DNA of 64,000 bases, taken from the NCBI GenBank assembly GCA_023101885.1, contig JALPQD010000089.1, positions 5,937,087 through 6,001,086 of the forward strand. The letters run 5' to 3'. Origin of the DNA: Typhlomys cinereus. Its lineage: Eukaryota > Chordata > Mammalia > Rodentia > Platacanthomyidae. Each line of letters opens with the position of its first letter. Position 1 is the first letter of the stretch. A program made the position numbers and the translations under genes. The notes under the pieces were generated by a model. The model saw only the letters and a list, made by a program, of their open reading frames with translations. It did not search any database and had not been told where the DNA came from. Below are positions 22,971-33,935 of the stretch, piece after piece.

Positions 22971-25900
22971 ACCATCTAATTTATAGACGATGTCATTCCC
23001 AATAGGGGTCTCAATAATGTTTACAGTTGATTCTGTCACATGGTTAGTAATTATAGATATGCTTTCATTGTAGAAAATTTGATATTATTGTTGAGTTCTA
23101 TTTGATATTCCATATTTCCCCTCCCCAAATTATCCAAGAAGTTCTGTGTGTATTAAAAACCAAGAAAGAGACTAAATTTGGAGGAATCCCCACCTGCCAT
23201 GGCTTCTGGGTGCCACATGGTGGGGTGTGTTTACTTCTAAGAGCATTCTCACCCTCTCTCCTCCTGTGCTCTGGGCTTCATGATCCAAACACAAACTACA
23301 GCAGTGGGAATTTTCCTATCTGTGTCTTCTAAAGTGTAGAGCTACTGCAAAACTAGGAAAGGAGAGGGAAAGAAATGGGATGTTTCTCTCTTCATTAGGC
23401 TCCTGGGTCAGGTCATACTTCTCTACCTTGCTACTCTTGTTATTTCTGGTCTTGGGGTTCTTTCCAGAATGTTGCATCTGACTCTTTTGTATCACTATTA
23501 TAAACATCATATGCCTAACCAATTCCTGCCCTCAAATTCAAGATGCCATAAAAACTGGGAGTGGTTTCAGATTTTCTGATAGGACTCTGACTAATGGGAG
23601 TTTACTAGCCCCTGTTGGTCCTGGATTAGCTACAAGATTATGTGTTGTTTTTTTTTTTTTTAATTCCCTCACACCCATGCACTTCTGCTATTTATGCTCA
23701 CAGGACACTGGATGGGGATTATTGAGTCCTGGGGATGTTCCAGTCTTCTGATTAAATAACAAAGGGAGCAGCAGCACAGAGGTCCTTAAAAGGGTCCAAC
23801 TGGTTCTGGCTTTTGAAGATTCAGCAGGAGATCAGCTAGCACCTCTAGTGGGGGGGGTCCCCACTCCCTGGGGCTGTGACAAGTCCTTGAGCTTGCTTTT
23901 GTTGATAATATCTGGCTACTTGGAATCATGCATAGGGGCATGGGTGTGGCTGTGTGTAAATCACCTCATAGAGATTGAACTCTAAAGATCAGGGCTATGT
24001 CTGCCTTTCTACATCTATCTTAAGGTTTGCAGGCAACATGGGTGTTAGGAATTCATTACATATCCAATAAATGAAGAAGGAATAAATAAATGGCAAGTGA
24101 ATGATACACCAACTAATGAATGTTTCCAGGATAAAGAATGGAAGAATGAACATGGAAATGCAAGGAAGGAAATGAAAGGGGAACACCAGAGGAGGCATGT
24201 TGGCTAGAGCATTATTCAGAGGGTCCAGACATCAGATCATCTATGCTTCTGATTTAAGGCCACCCTGCCCAAAACATACCTCACAGGTTTCTTTAAAGGA
24301 ACAAGAGAGCAAGAGAAGGTGTCTTTAAAGAAGCTATGTACAAAGCCCATTTAAAAAGTTAGGAGATCTCTTCAAAATTATAAACCCCACCCCCAATGAC
24401 TTTCATGCTGGCTCCATCCCTACTCAACTGTCTCTGGGTAAAAGCAGTTAGGGGGCTGGTGTTCAGCTCTGGCAGCCAGGTTGCAGCACCCACAAGTCAT
24501 GCATCCTCAGGACAGAGAAAGCAGGGACGTCTTCCTTACTTCACACTACCTCTGTACTTTTAAAGAAATTTTAAGAAGGTTTATCCAAGATTCTCTGACT
24601 AGCAACTGGTCTGATTTAGATTTGTACATATATTTCATCAAAACCAAGAGTGGCCGCTCCCACATCCCTGTCCCTTATATCACAATACACAGGAATGTGA
24701 CTTATCTACACAGCCAAGAGAGATGGGGCTGCTTCACTAGTCATTACTGCAATGAGGAACTCTGCTTGGAAATGATCATCTACATGAAATTAAAAAAAAA
24801 AAAAAACAGGAGAGCCACTGAATGCCCAGGCAACGGAATTGTGCAGACATACACTGTCTTTTCAGAGTTTAATCCTCTTTTAGATTTTTTTTTAGGTCAA
24901 TTGATTTGAGTTTTCCTCCCAGAGAAAATGTCTAAACACCATCTGTCACCAGCTGCAGTCTATGGCAGGATCATCACCCCTGTCTCAGAAAGAGTCCCTG
25001 TGCCTGTCACCCTCCAAATTTGTCTGTGGACACACAGCATGAGTGAGGAGACCAGTGGCCAGCCCACTTTTAAAGCTCTCTCTCATCGATTCCTTCCCTC
25101 CTCTGTTCATGTGCCCAAGGTTGCAGATCTCACTGGTGTGGGGTGGGAGATATCAATTACACCCCATTGTTCCTTTGCCCATTCATTCTAATGTTCTATC
25201 AATGCTCAAGGGTCTCACTTAACCTACCTGATTCTCAAGCACAGCAAAGCGCCCAGCCCGAGCTTTAGTACATGGAAGACATCCCAGAAATCTTGTTTAC
25301 TCCTCAATGTCCTTTTTTAAAATCACTCCTGGTCTCTCCTTGCACCATTGAAGCTTGTGATATGATTTTTATGCTTCCTGAGATGGCTATAGGCCCAAAA
25401 CCAAAACAGGGAAAACAAAACAAAACAAAACAAAGCAAAACAAAGCTAGATTACATCATCCCATGAAAAATGATCACAGGGAACAAAATCAAGGGGAGAG
25501 ATGAATGTCATGGAAAATCGCCATCTCCAAATCCAAAGCAAAGCATGCAGCATCCTTTCCCACCATGGCACAATGAAAACATGTCTTGCACTGCATGTAG
25601 CCTGGGGTGTGCAAGGAACTCCTGTGGACCCAGAAAACCACAGTATTGGGAAAGCAGATGTTCAATGGTATTCTAAATGTTTTGACTGTATAAGAAGAGA
25701 GAATCAATAGCCTAAGCTTTTTTCAGAATGGTTGACAGGCTCTAAGCAACCTGAAGAGATGTGAGCTCCCCAGTCGTCAGCATTGAAAGCAGAGTAAGTG
25801 AGAAGACTGGCAAAGGGGTGGCAAGGATGTGGGGGCACCTGGTATGTGCACGGGCTTTATTCAGCCACTTTCTGTGGCCTCCTGGTGGTCCTCCAGGGAG

Positions 25901-26629
25901 GTGTCTGGGCTGTATCTCTAACCTGGAAGGCACGGGATGTTTTCAACCCTTTCTGACACTCTTAAAAGATAAGAGTTTTCTGAATTGTCATTCTTCCCAC
26001 TCCAAAGAGACCAATTAAAACCCAAATTCAGGAGGTTATACAAATAGGGGTCCATAACAATTGGAGTCTTGAGATGGTTGTCAGAAACAGGGAAGGTGTC
26101 TGCCAGGTTTGTAGCAGATGCTCTTTAAATATGAAAAGTACCCAAGTCTGCTTTAGGTTAAAATGAACTCATTCCATAGACCTATGTTCTTAGGAGTATC
26201 ATTCACAATGACTAAAGGCCAAGAACAGCTTGAGTGTCCTTGGAAATGAATGAATGGATGGAAAATACATGGGATTCGTACAACGATGCAGTGGTAATCA
26301 GCCTTAAAGAGGAAGGCCAGGATTACTAGCGTGGATGGACCTTAAGGGCTACAGTAAGTGAGATCAGCCAGAAACCTGAGCCAAACAGTATGTGATTATG
26401 CTTTTGTCAGATACCTGAAGCTGTCAATTTCACACAGAAAGCATACGGGTGGCAAGGGCCAGACACCAAAGTATACAGGATAGCACAACCTTTCTGCTTT
26501 ACAGGGCCAACTAGCTGTAGAGATGCATGTGTGAATATGCTTCATGCTACTGACCCATTCACCAACACCGAGCTACGACTGTAAAAATGAGTCCCTTGCC
26601 CCAAGGGGCCTTGGTCTTCTTGGCCTTTT
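22971..26629. other. Unique sequence, no gene seen
   Basis: 3.6 kb with no supportable gene. It holds a T15-type run near 23648-23662, an A14 run near 24793 and an AAACA-rich run at 25409-25446. The longest open frame (142 codons from 24481) has no recognisable domain and encodes a polylysine stretch over the A run. Confidence 0.5.
25409..25446. repeat. (AAAAC)n short A-rich repeat
   Basis: Six to seven imperfect AAAAC/AAAGC units. Confidence 0.85.
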
Positions 26630-26888
26630 GAAAGTCATCTCCTAGACTTTGTGAGGTCAATATTGTGTTGGACATTGCGCCGGGCATGCAATGTCCAATT
26701 ATGATTGCTTCGGCCCTAACTTGTGTGGAGTATCATGCAAATCATTGCTCCTCCCATCCTTTTGCTCTTACACTCTTACCGCCCCCTCTTCCGCACATGT
26801 CCCTGAGCTTCAGGATGGGGAGAGATTAGTATGAGCTGAAATAATAATAAAAAATGTATTAAATAAAAAAAAAAGAAAGTCATCTCCT
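26630..26888. mobile_element. Twin-primed (5'-inverted) L1 insertion with 14-bp TSD
   Basis: GAAAGTCATCTCCT occurs at 26630-26643 and again at 26875-26888. Between them, 26644-26829 is L1 3'UTR in inverted orientation. From 26830 the sequence switches to the sense-strand 3' tail (TATGAGCTGAAATAATAATA) ending in an A run. The two parts meet over a 2-bp GT microhomology. This is the standard product of twin priming during target-primed reverse transcription. All boundaries are read directly from the sequence. Confidence 0.95.
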
Positions 26889-27410
26889 TGTAAGAACAAT
26901 GTCACCATCTGCAAAAGGTCTTGGATCCCTGGTTCCTAATCTTTCTTTGAAGTGAAGAGATGTTGGTTGCATAACAATGTCATTTCTCTAAAAAAGAACA
27001 AGCTTCACCAGATAGCAAAATTTGCCAGAGCTCTAGGACAAACTTGTTCTGTTCTTCTTCCTAGACACAGGGACCTGATGCCACAGTACAAGCATTTTAA
27101 GGTTGTTCACTTTTTTTGGCTCAGTGCAGAGGTTCCTGAGTGCAAATGCTTGAGCTGTGTTGCATTGATTAGTATTTTGTATGCTAGAGTTTACACATAT
27201 TTCTTTTCCTTCTCGTTTTCTTTTGTAAGTCTCTCTTCTTCATCTCTACTTTTGCTTCCTTTTGTCCTTCCTCTCTCTCCCACTCATTTATTCTCAAGTG
27301 TTTTGTGGGACAAAGATATTAAAATCCAAGCCTTTCTGGACCTTTGCTGCAGAGGTATTGGGTTTATGGCAGCAGCTCAGAGACAGAAGGTCTGGACAGG
27401 TGAGAAAGTT
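26889..27410. other. Unique sequence between two L1 insertions
   Basis: No gene is seen. An open frame starting at 26952 runs through here into the next L1 and is not credible as a gene. Confidence 0.5.
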
Positions 27411-27806
27411 GTAATAGGACTTTGCATGACCTTTGCTATGTCCAACACATTATTGACCCCACAAAGTCTTGCATGGACTAAAGACACAAGGATCCTTGGA
27501 GGCAAGGGACTGACAGTCACAGTAGTGTTCCTAAACTTAAGGGGAACACAGGAAAGGGTTCTGGGAAATGCCCCTGTGTCCTTGCACCTCATCGGAGAGG
27601 AGGATTCAGAGGAGACTTTCGCATGCACATTAAAGGATGCTCCAGGGATTGGGGAGAGCCACTGAGGGGAAAGGCACTGGGGGGTGGGGAGGAGGGGGAA
27701 AGGAAGGGGGAGCAGGGGGGTAGTGGGAGGTGGAAGAAGGGGACCAGTGTACCTGTTAAGTTTGTATGAGCGGAAATAATAATAATAAAAAAATGAAAAA
27801 AAAAAA
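27411..27806 (+). mobile_element. 5'-truncated L1, 3'UTR only
   Basis: It begins at GTAATAGGACTTTGCATGAC within the 3'UTR and includes the complete G-rich tract (27664-27745). It ends TTAAGTTTGTATGAGCGGAA, (AATAAT)n and A runs. The flanks AGACAGAAGGTCTGGACAGG (5') and AGAAACAGGAAAGGTGTCTG (3') are similar but gapped, so they are at most a decayed target duplication. Confidence 0.9.
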
Positions 27807-28254
27807 GAAACAGGAAAGGTGTCTGGCAGGTTGGGGGCAGGTGCCCTGTAAGTACAAGAGCTTTCTGAAAGAAAAGTGTACCTGAAGAAAGGCAAGGAGA
27901 CTGAACTACTAGGAGAGATGCCTTCAAAAGGAGATGGGGCAGTGAGATGCTGTACTGGATTCTCTTATCTGCTGCCATAAGACAATACTCAAAATCAAGC
28001 AACTTAATGTGAGAAAGGGAGATTTATTCAGCTTATAGTTCTAGAGAGAAGATACAGTCCATTATGGAGGACAAGGCATGGCTGGCCAGCAGGAGCTGGA
28101 GGTGGCCTAAGTCACTGCAGACATCATGGAGGCCGAGAGCTGCTGCTTGCAATATCAAGAACAGACTCACTCAAGCAGGGTGGACTTAACCAACCTCAAG
28201 GCCCATCCTCTGTAACTATTTCATCCAGCAAGACTCCATCTCTTTTTTTTTTTT

Positions 28255-28273
28255 CTGGGTTTAAATCAACTTC
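28255..28273 (-). other. Short segment between two A tails (possible 3' transduction)
   Basis: Reading the L1 on the minus strand, the first A run (28284-28274) is followed by 19 nt (28273-28255, GAAGTTGATTTAAACCCAG). A second A run (28254 to about 28245) then abuts the TSD. A1-unique-A2-TSD is the signature of 3' transduction, here very short. Confidence 0.6.
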
Positions 28274-29277
28274 TTTTTTTTTTTATTTCCACTCATACAA
28301 ACTTAACAGGTACACCGTTCCCCCCTCCCTCCAACCCCCTATCTCCCTGTGACCCCCTCCCCTCCCCATCCCCTCCTCGTCCCCCAGTGTCTCTCCCTCC
28401 CATTCCCGGAGCATCCTTTAATGTGCATGCCAAACTCTCCTCTGGGTCCTCCTCTCTGATGACCTACAAGGACCCAGTGGTATTTCCCTGAACCCTTTCC
28501 CGTGTTCCCCTTAAGCATAGGAACACTACTGTGGCTGTCAATCCCTTGCCTCCAAGGATCCTAGTGCCTTTAGCAAATGCTAGACTTTGTGAGGTCAATA
28601 GTGTGTTGGACATTGCGCAGGGCATGCAAAGTCCTATTATGATTGCTTCAGCCCAAACTTGTGTCGAGTATCTTGCATATCATTGCTCCTCCCATTCTTG
28701 TGCTCTTACAATCGCCCCATCTTCCGCAAATTTCCCTGAGCTTCATGATGGGGACAGATTAGGCTGGCCTAGTTCCAGGTGGTTGATATAGAGTCTCTGA
28801 TGTTCTGGATTATGATTTGTTAATTTTTTTTCAGTTTTGCTGCTCCTGCAATGCCCTTGGCTCCACCCTGATGGGTATTGGATGTCATCCCCTGGCCAGA
28901 GATAAATTAGAGTCTTGTTATAAGAGTATATTCAAAGGTAGATGGAATAAAAGTAGGAAACCGCGGTAAAGGAGGGGCCAATCACCCATCTGCAACATGG
29001 TTACTTTCTATCTGCCAGACTATACACCCTCCCCTTCTGGTAAGATCATACCCCATCAGTTGTAAATGATCAGAAAGGAAAGTCTGTGAACTTAACCAGA
29101 TGTCTCATTACTTACTTGCAGTCCTTGATTGTGGCCTATTTTCTCTGCTGTAACATAGTCCCCTATCTCCTTGTTACTGGTGTGGCCCTCCTTCCCCATC
29201 CCTCCTGTTCATAATCTGAGCAATTACTGTAGTTATTACAGAGATTTATCTTTAAGTATCTCTAAGTGGGTTTCATA

Positions 29278-30526
29278 CTAGGAGTCACCTATTAGGGAGT
29301 ACATACGGCACTTAATTTTCTGGGTCTGGGATACTTCACTTAATATAATTGTTTCTAATAACATCCATTTTCCGCCAAATTCCATTAATTCATCATTTTT
29401 GATGGCTGAGTAGTACTCCGTTGTATAGATGAACCACGGTTTCCTTATCCACTCGTCAACTGTTGGACATTTGGGTTTATTCCATGACTTTGCTATTGTA
29501 AACAGGGCTGCTATGAACATGGTCGTGCTTGTGGTATCGAGGTGAACCTCTGCTGTGTGGGGGGTTATACCCAAAAGTGGAATAGGAGGGTCAAATGGCA
29601 TTTCAATCTTTAATTTCTTTAAGAATCTCCAGACGGCTCACCAGAGTGGCTGTATGAGCCTGCATTCCCACCAGCAATGTAGGAGAGTTCCCCTCTCTCC
29701 ACATCCTCTCCAACATTTGTTGTTGTTTGTATTGTGGATTTTTTCCATCCTGACCAGGGTGAGATGATATCTCAGGGAAGTTTTGATTTGCATTTCCCTG
29801 ATGGCTAAGGATGTGGAGCATTTTTTAAGATATTTTTTAGACATTTTAATTTCATCCCTGGTAAAGTTTCTTTTAAGTTCCAAGGCCCATTTTTTTAATT
29901 GGGCCATTTGTTTCCTTAGTATTTAGTTTTCTAAGTTCTTTGTGCACTCTGGATAATAGAGCTCTATCAGATATGTGGTTAGTGACGATTTTCTCCCATT
30001 CTGTGGGTTGCCTTTGAGCTCATGTTACAATCTCTTTATCTGAACAGAAGCTCTTTAATTTTACCAGATCTCAATGTTGAGAGTTGATAGCAGTGACTGT
30101 GCCATTGGATGTCTGTTTAGGAACTGTTGACCTAGCCCAATCAGCTCGAGGGAGTTCCCTATCCTTTCAACTATGGTTTTTATAGTCTCTGGCCTGATAT
30201 CAAAGTCCTTGATCCATTTGGAATTAAGTCTTGTACATGGTGGCAAGAATGGGTCCAGTTTTAATCTTCTGCATGTGGAGATCCAGTTTTGCAAGCACCA
30301 TTTGTTGAAGATACTGTTCTTTTTCCATTGGATTTTTTGGGCCCCTTTGTCAAAGATCAAATGGCTGTAGATGTGTGGGCTTATATCTGGGTCTTCAACC
30401 CTTATCCATTGATCTGTGTGTCTATTTTGGAGCCAGTACCAGGCTGTTTTTATAACTATGGATTTGTAGTACAGACTAAGGTTTGGGATGGTGATATCTA
30501 CAGCCGTGTTTTTGTTACTCAGGATT
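29278..30526 (-). pseudogene. L1 ORF2 C-terminal half, frameshifted
   Basis: On the minus strand the translation starts in the region after the reverse transcriptase domain (KTAWYW, DQWIRVEDP, IFDKGAQKIQW, NKWCLQNW). It continues to the Cys-rich segment [18 protein letters not shown] at about 29662-29715 and ends RMYSLIGDS at the normal stop. An early stop follows the 30061 region. The frame then needs a shift to read RQPTEWEKI and another at an A run near 29892 before [15 protein letters not shown] at about 29635-29637 replaces the lysine usual in QPLWKAVWRF. No endonuclease domain is present, so it is non-functional. Confidence 0.93.
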
Positions 30527-30602
30527 AAGACTCCATCTCTTAAAGGTGCCATGACCTTAAACACATGCACCTGTGGGGGGGACTCACATTTCAAACATGA
30601 CA

Positions 30603-31874
30603 GATGCATTACCACTTGGCATCTATCTCAGTGGCATGCTGCACCTTCCTGTCCTGATCACCCTGAAAGGGAGCACTTTTTTTCCCAAGCCCCTTTCATT
30701 TAGAGTATATTTCCTTTATTTATAGTGTATTAACTATGTGTGTGTAAATGTGCGGGTGTACATGCCATGAAAGACTCAGTGGGAGAGGGGGAAGGGTCTT
30801 GATTTCATTTGTCTCTTCCTAGAAACAGATCTTTTTTCCACAGGAAGGCTATAGAAAGATTGTGCCTGAAGGCAGGACTTGATGCAGGTCTAAAATCCCT
30901 GTTTCAGCTGCTGGTGGTTACTTCCAGGGTCTGAAGGAATCAATCCCTCCCAAATGTTTCCCATTTGGGAAACCGGAACACTAGTGACCCGACAACAGTG
31001 GTTTCACAGTTGTTTCTTAGCAGTTTCTCCCCACCCCGTCCCCTCTCCCCCCTCCCCAGCACTCACTCCTTAGTTCTTTTCAAATCTATGACTTGCTCCA
31101 AGTGCAAGTCTTTCTGGTTTCTCCCATTTCCATCTTTATAGGCATACAACCTCCTAGAAAAGGTAGCATACCCTATGAAGTCTAAAAGGCTTCCCAACAA
31201 GGAACTGAGCCCCACACTGCACATTTGCAATACCCACATCAGTTCCTTGAACCTCCTCCATGTCATCCCACACACCTCAGGGACATTTCACCCTTCCGCT
31301 TCCCTCTCAGAATTCATCCCAACGAGCTGCGCTTAAGGAATCATTTTGTGGAAGTCTTCATGGGTCTCAGAAGTGTGGCCCCTACTGTCAGTTGTATTGG
31401 GAAAATTCTGTCTTCTCACCTGTGACAAGGACCATCCGAAAAGGGAGCACCTTCCTGTGTTTACTTTTTGCTCCCAATGTCATTCCTAGCAGAGAGCAGT
31501 CTTTTCACAGGTGCATGTTACATGAATTCCTCTCATTATTGGCAGAGCAATTTTCCTTAACAGTCAGAGATTTCAAAGGGAAAATAAAAGGGGAGACCAG
31601 ATCTCAGGGGTGGAAGCGACCAGAGGTCATCTGAGTTTTATTTTTCAGATGGAGAAACCATGAAGTCATGGTCCAGAGCACAGATTCACACGGGGCTGAA
31701 TGACACAGACCAACATGTCAACATTTCCATCCTTAATAGAATGACTGTGATAATAATAAAAAATGATGTCCCTATTAAGTACTTTTCTTAATTGAAAATG
31801 ATTAGCGTGACAAGAATTATAATTACAAGGATAATAATAACAGCAGGCAGAGAAACCACATTCACTGAATTCCC
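30603..31874. other. Unique sequence, no gene seen
   Basis: Open frames of up to 124 codons (31260-31634) show no known domain or splice context that I can support. Confidence 0.5.
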
Positions 31875-32045
31875 ATTAAATCTCAATGTCCTGCGTAAGG
31901 ATTTCAATCTTGTCTTTGTCTCGTCTTACCTCAACTCTGTGAGATAGGCGTAGATTCCTATGCCTGTTGGTAGAAGATACGGGGGCACAGAGAAGTTAAG
32001 CAAGCTATCTGTTATCACAGGATGATAAATAACACTGTGAGGCAA
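31875..32045 (-). mobile_element. MIR-class SINE relic
   Basis: CTCAACTCTGTGAGATAGGC, GGGGGCACAGAGAAGTTAAG and CAAGCTATCTGTTATCACAG follow the inverted MIR layout (…TATAATCCCC…GAGGCACAGAGAGGTTAAG…). Confidence 0.75.
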
Positions 32046-32157
32046 AGGTTTAAACATTTTTGATCATAGATAGACTCCAAATGTTTGCCTGAATGACAAG
32101 ATTGCAAGTGCAGTGTTGAATTGATTGACCTGTGGAGGTCCCTGACCTCTCTCCATG

Positions 32158-32206
32158 CACTTATTTATTTGTTCATTCATTCATTCATTTGTTCATTTAT
32201 TTTAAT
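32158..32206. repeat. (TTCA)/(TTTA)n tetranucleotide run
   Basis: TTATTTATTTG then (TTCA)3-4 and TTTGTTCATTTATTTT. Confidence 0.85.
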
Positions 32207-32402
32207 TTTTCAAAACTCCATTGCCTCAAAAGTTTCTAAAAAAGGAAGACACGTTACAAAAAGTTGCACAGGAAACAAAATTCTTGAACTATAGATAGAA
32301 TTGTGACATTACAGAGTTCCTTGTAATATACAAAGTTAGAAATATAAAAGGGCTGTATGATGGCCAAAAGAAAGTGTTTTATACCCACAAAGCACTTCAG
32401 TC

Positions 32403-32443
32403 AAGATGCAAGACTTCTTTTTTTTAATATTCTTTATTATTAA

Positions 32444-32486
<43 letters not shown>

Positions 32487-33299
32487 TCTGCTCATACAAA
32501 CTTAACAGTTAACAGGTACACCAGTCCCCTCCCTCCCTCCACCTCCCCCCCGAACCCCCTGCTCCCCCCCTCTTCCATCCCCATCCCCCAGTGCCTCCCC
32601 CCCCAATCCCCAGAGCATCCTTTACTGTGTATGCCAAACTCTCCTCTGGGTCCTCCTCTCCGATGAGGTGCAAGGACCCAGGGGCACATTCCAGAACCCT
32701 TTCCTGTGTTCCCCTTAAGCTTAGGAACACTACTGTGACTATCAGTCTCTAGCCTCCAAGGATCCTAGTGCCTTTAGTCCATGCTAGACTTTGTGGGGTC
32801 AGTAATGTGTTGGACATAGCGCAGGTCATGCAAAGTCCTATTATGATTGCTTCGGCCCTAACTTGTGTGGAGTATCTTGCATATCATTACTCCTCCCATC
32901 TTTGTGCTCTTACAATCTTACCGCCCCCTCTTCCGCAAATTTCCCTGAACTTCAGGATGGGGAGAGATTAGGCTGGCCCAGTTCCAGGTGGTTGATATAG
33001 AGTCTCTGATGTTCTGAATTATAGGTTTGTTGATTTTTTTTTCAGTTTTGCTGCTCCTGCAATGCCCTTGGCTCCATCCTGATGGGTATTGGAATTCACC
33101 CCCTGGCCAGAAATAAAAACCTGTTAAATTAGAGTCTTGTTATAAAAGTATATTCAAAGGTAGATGGAATAAAAGTAGGAGACCGCAGTGAGAGAGGGGT
33201 CAATCACCCATTTGCAAAATGGTTACTTTCTATCAGGTAGCCTATATGCCCTCCCCTTCTGGTGAGATCATACCCTATCAGTAAGATGCAAGACTTCTT
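32403..33299 (-). mobile_element. 5'-truncated L1 (863 bp) with 17-bp TSD and (TAT)n tail
   Basis: AAGATGCAAGACTTCTT occurs at 32403-32419 and 33283-33299, perfect over 17 bp. The body (32420-33282) is 3'UTR only, in minus orientation. The A-rich tail has turned into a pure (ATT)n array at about 32436-32486. The G-rich tract appears as a C-rich run at 32520-32605. Confidence 0.97.
32436..32486. repeat. (ATT)n microsatellite in the L1 tail
   Basis: About 17 ATT units grown from the AATAAT 3' tail of the L1. Confidence 0.95.
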
Positions 33300-33721
33300 G
33301 ATCTTAATATCAGTCATCTTAATAAATACTATTAAAGGAGGGTTTAGGGGCAGCATCTGGACATTTTAGTGCAAAAAGATACAGGCCAGGACAATTTCTC
33401 TGAATACTTATGACATGGGTGACAAACTCATGCAGCAAGGAGACACTTTTTCTCCATCACAAATCAATGTGGATATGATTTTCCTTTTAGGATATTTCTA
33501 CTCATGATCCTCATGATCCACAGGAAAGAAGGTGGAGTCAAAAGCAGTGTTTTCCATTTGTGTAAGTCACTGTGTTTTGAGCCCTACCTGACTGAATTTT
33601 GATTTAACTTCACCAGATCACTGTAACAATTCTCTCTTGGTCTCATCTTTCCTCTCCCTGATTTTGTTCCCCAAAGTGGTCTACATTGGTTCCAAAATAT
33701 TAAATGAATAATATGAAAATT
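33300..33721. other. Unique sequence
   Basis: Nothing recognisable. Confidence 0.5.
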
Positions 33722-33935
33722 AGGGGCTATCAAGATGACTCAATAGGTTAAGCTGCTTACTTGCACACATAGAAACTCCAGTTCCATTCCTGGAAGTCCA
33801 CGTGGTGGAAGGCAAGAACTGACCTCTGAAAATTGTCCTCTGGCCTCCACCGGTGCATTATGGTATGAATTCTCTTTCGCTCACTCTCTCTCTCCCCTCT
33901 TTCTAATTAATTAATCTTTAAATTCCAAAAATAAA
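33722..33935 (+). mobile_element. B2/B3-type SINE
   Basis: GGGGCTATCAAGATGACTCA and AGGTTAAGCTGCTTACTTG form the tRNA-like head. CCACGTGGTGGAAGGCAAGA, ACTGACCTCTGAAAATTGTC and CTCTGGCCTCCACCGGTGCA form the B2/B3-type body. It ends in CT-rich and A/T-rich sequence. Confidence 0.85.

Larger units (their letters stand above)
28230..30541 (-). mobile_element. Nested 5'-truncated L1 (2.28 kb) with 15-bp TSD
   Basis: AAGACTCCATCTCTT is found at 28230-28244 and 30527-30541 with no mismatch. The body (28245-30526) reads on the minus strand from within ORF2 to the stop, then a ~1-kb 3'UTR, a G-rich tract and two separate A runs. It is the longest young L1 in the window and interrupts the LTR at 27951-30602. 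Confidence 0.97.
27951..30602 (-). mobile_element. Solo MaLR-like LTR (~355 bp) split by a nested L1
   Basis: It begins TGTACTGGATTCTC and ends TTTCAAACATGACA, i.e. TG…CA. It is flanked by the same 5 bp, GATGC, at 27946-27950 and 30603-30607. The body (GTGAGAAAGGGAGATTTATT, ACAGTCCATTATGGAGGACA) is the inverse of the rodent LTR type at 19405. L1 insertion at 28244 split it into 27951-28244 and 30542-30602. A 5-bp duplication is expected for ERVL/MaLR integration. Confidence 0.88.

Noticed and set aside
24481..24909. 142-codon plus-strand frame
   Set aside because: No recognisable motif; includes a polylysine encoded by an A14 run. No promoter, splice signals or homologous frame could be supported.
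26952..27665. 237-codon open frame, the longest in the window
   Set aside because: It joins unique sequence to an L1 3'UTR (from 27411). It contains a low-complexity serine/phenylalanine/leucine stretch over a pyrimidine-rich run and has no domain. Its length is best explained by chance.
27377..28002. Two overlapping minus-strand frames of 172 and 137 codons
   Set aside because: They run antisense through the C-rich (G-tract) part of an L1 and its A/T tail. Proline- and phenylalanine-rich translation is a composition artefact.
30173..30703. Plus-strand frames at 30.2-30.7 kb
   Set aside because: They are antisense to the L1 ORF2 remnant at 29278-30526, which explains the sequence.
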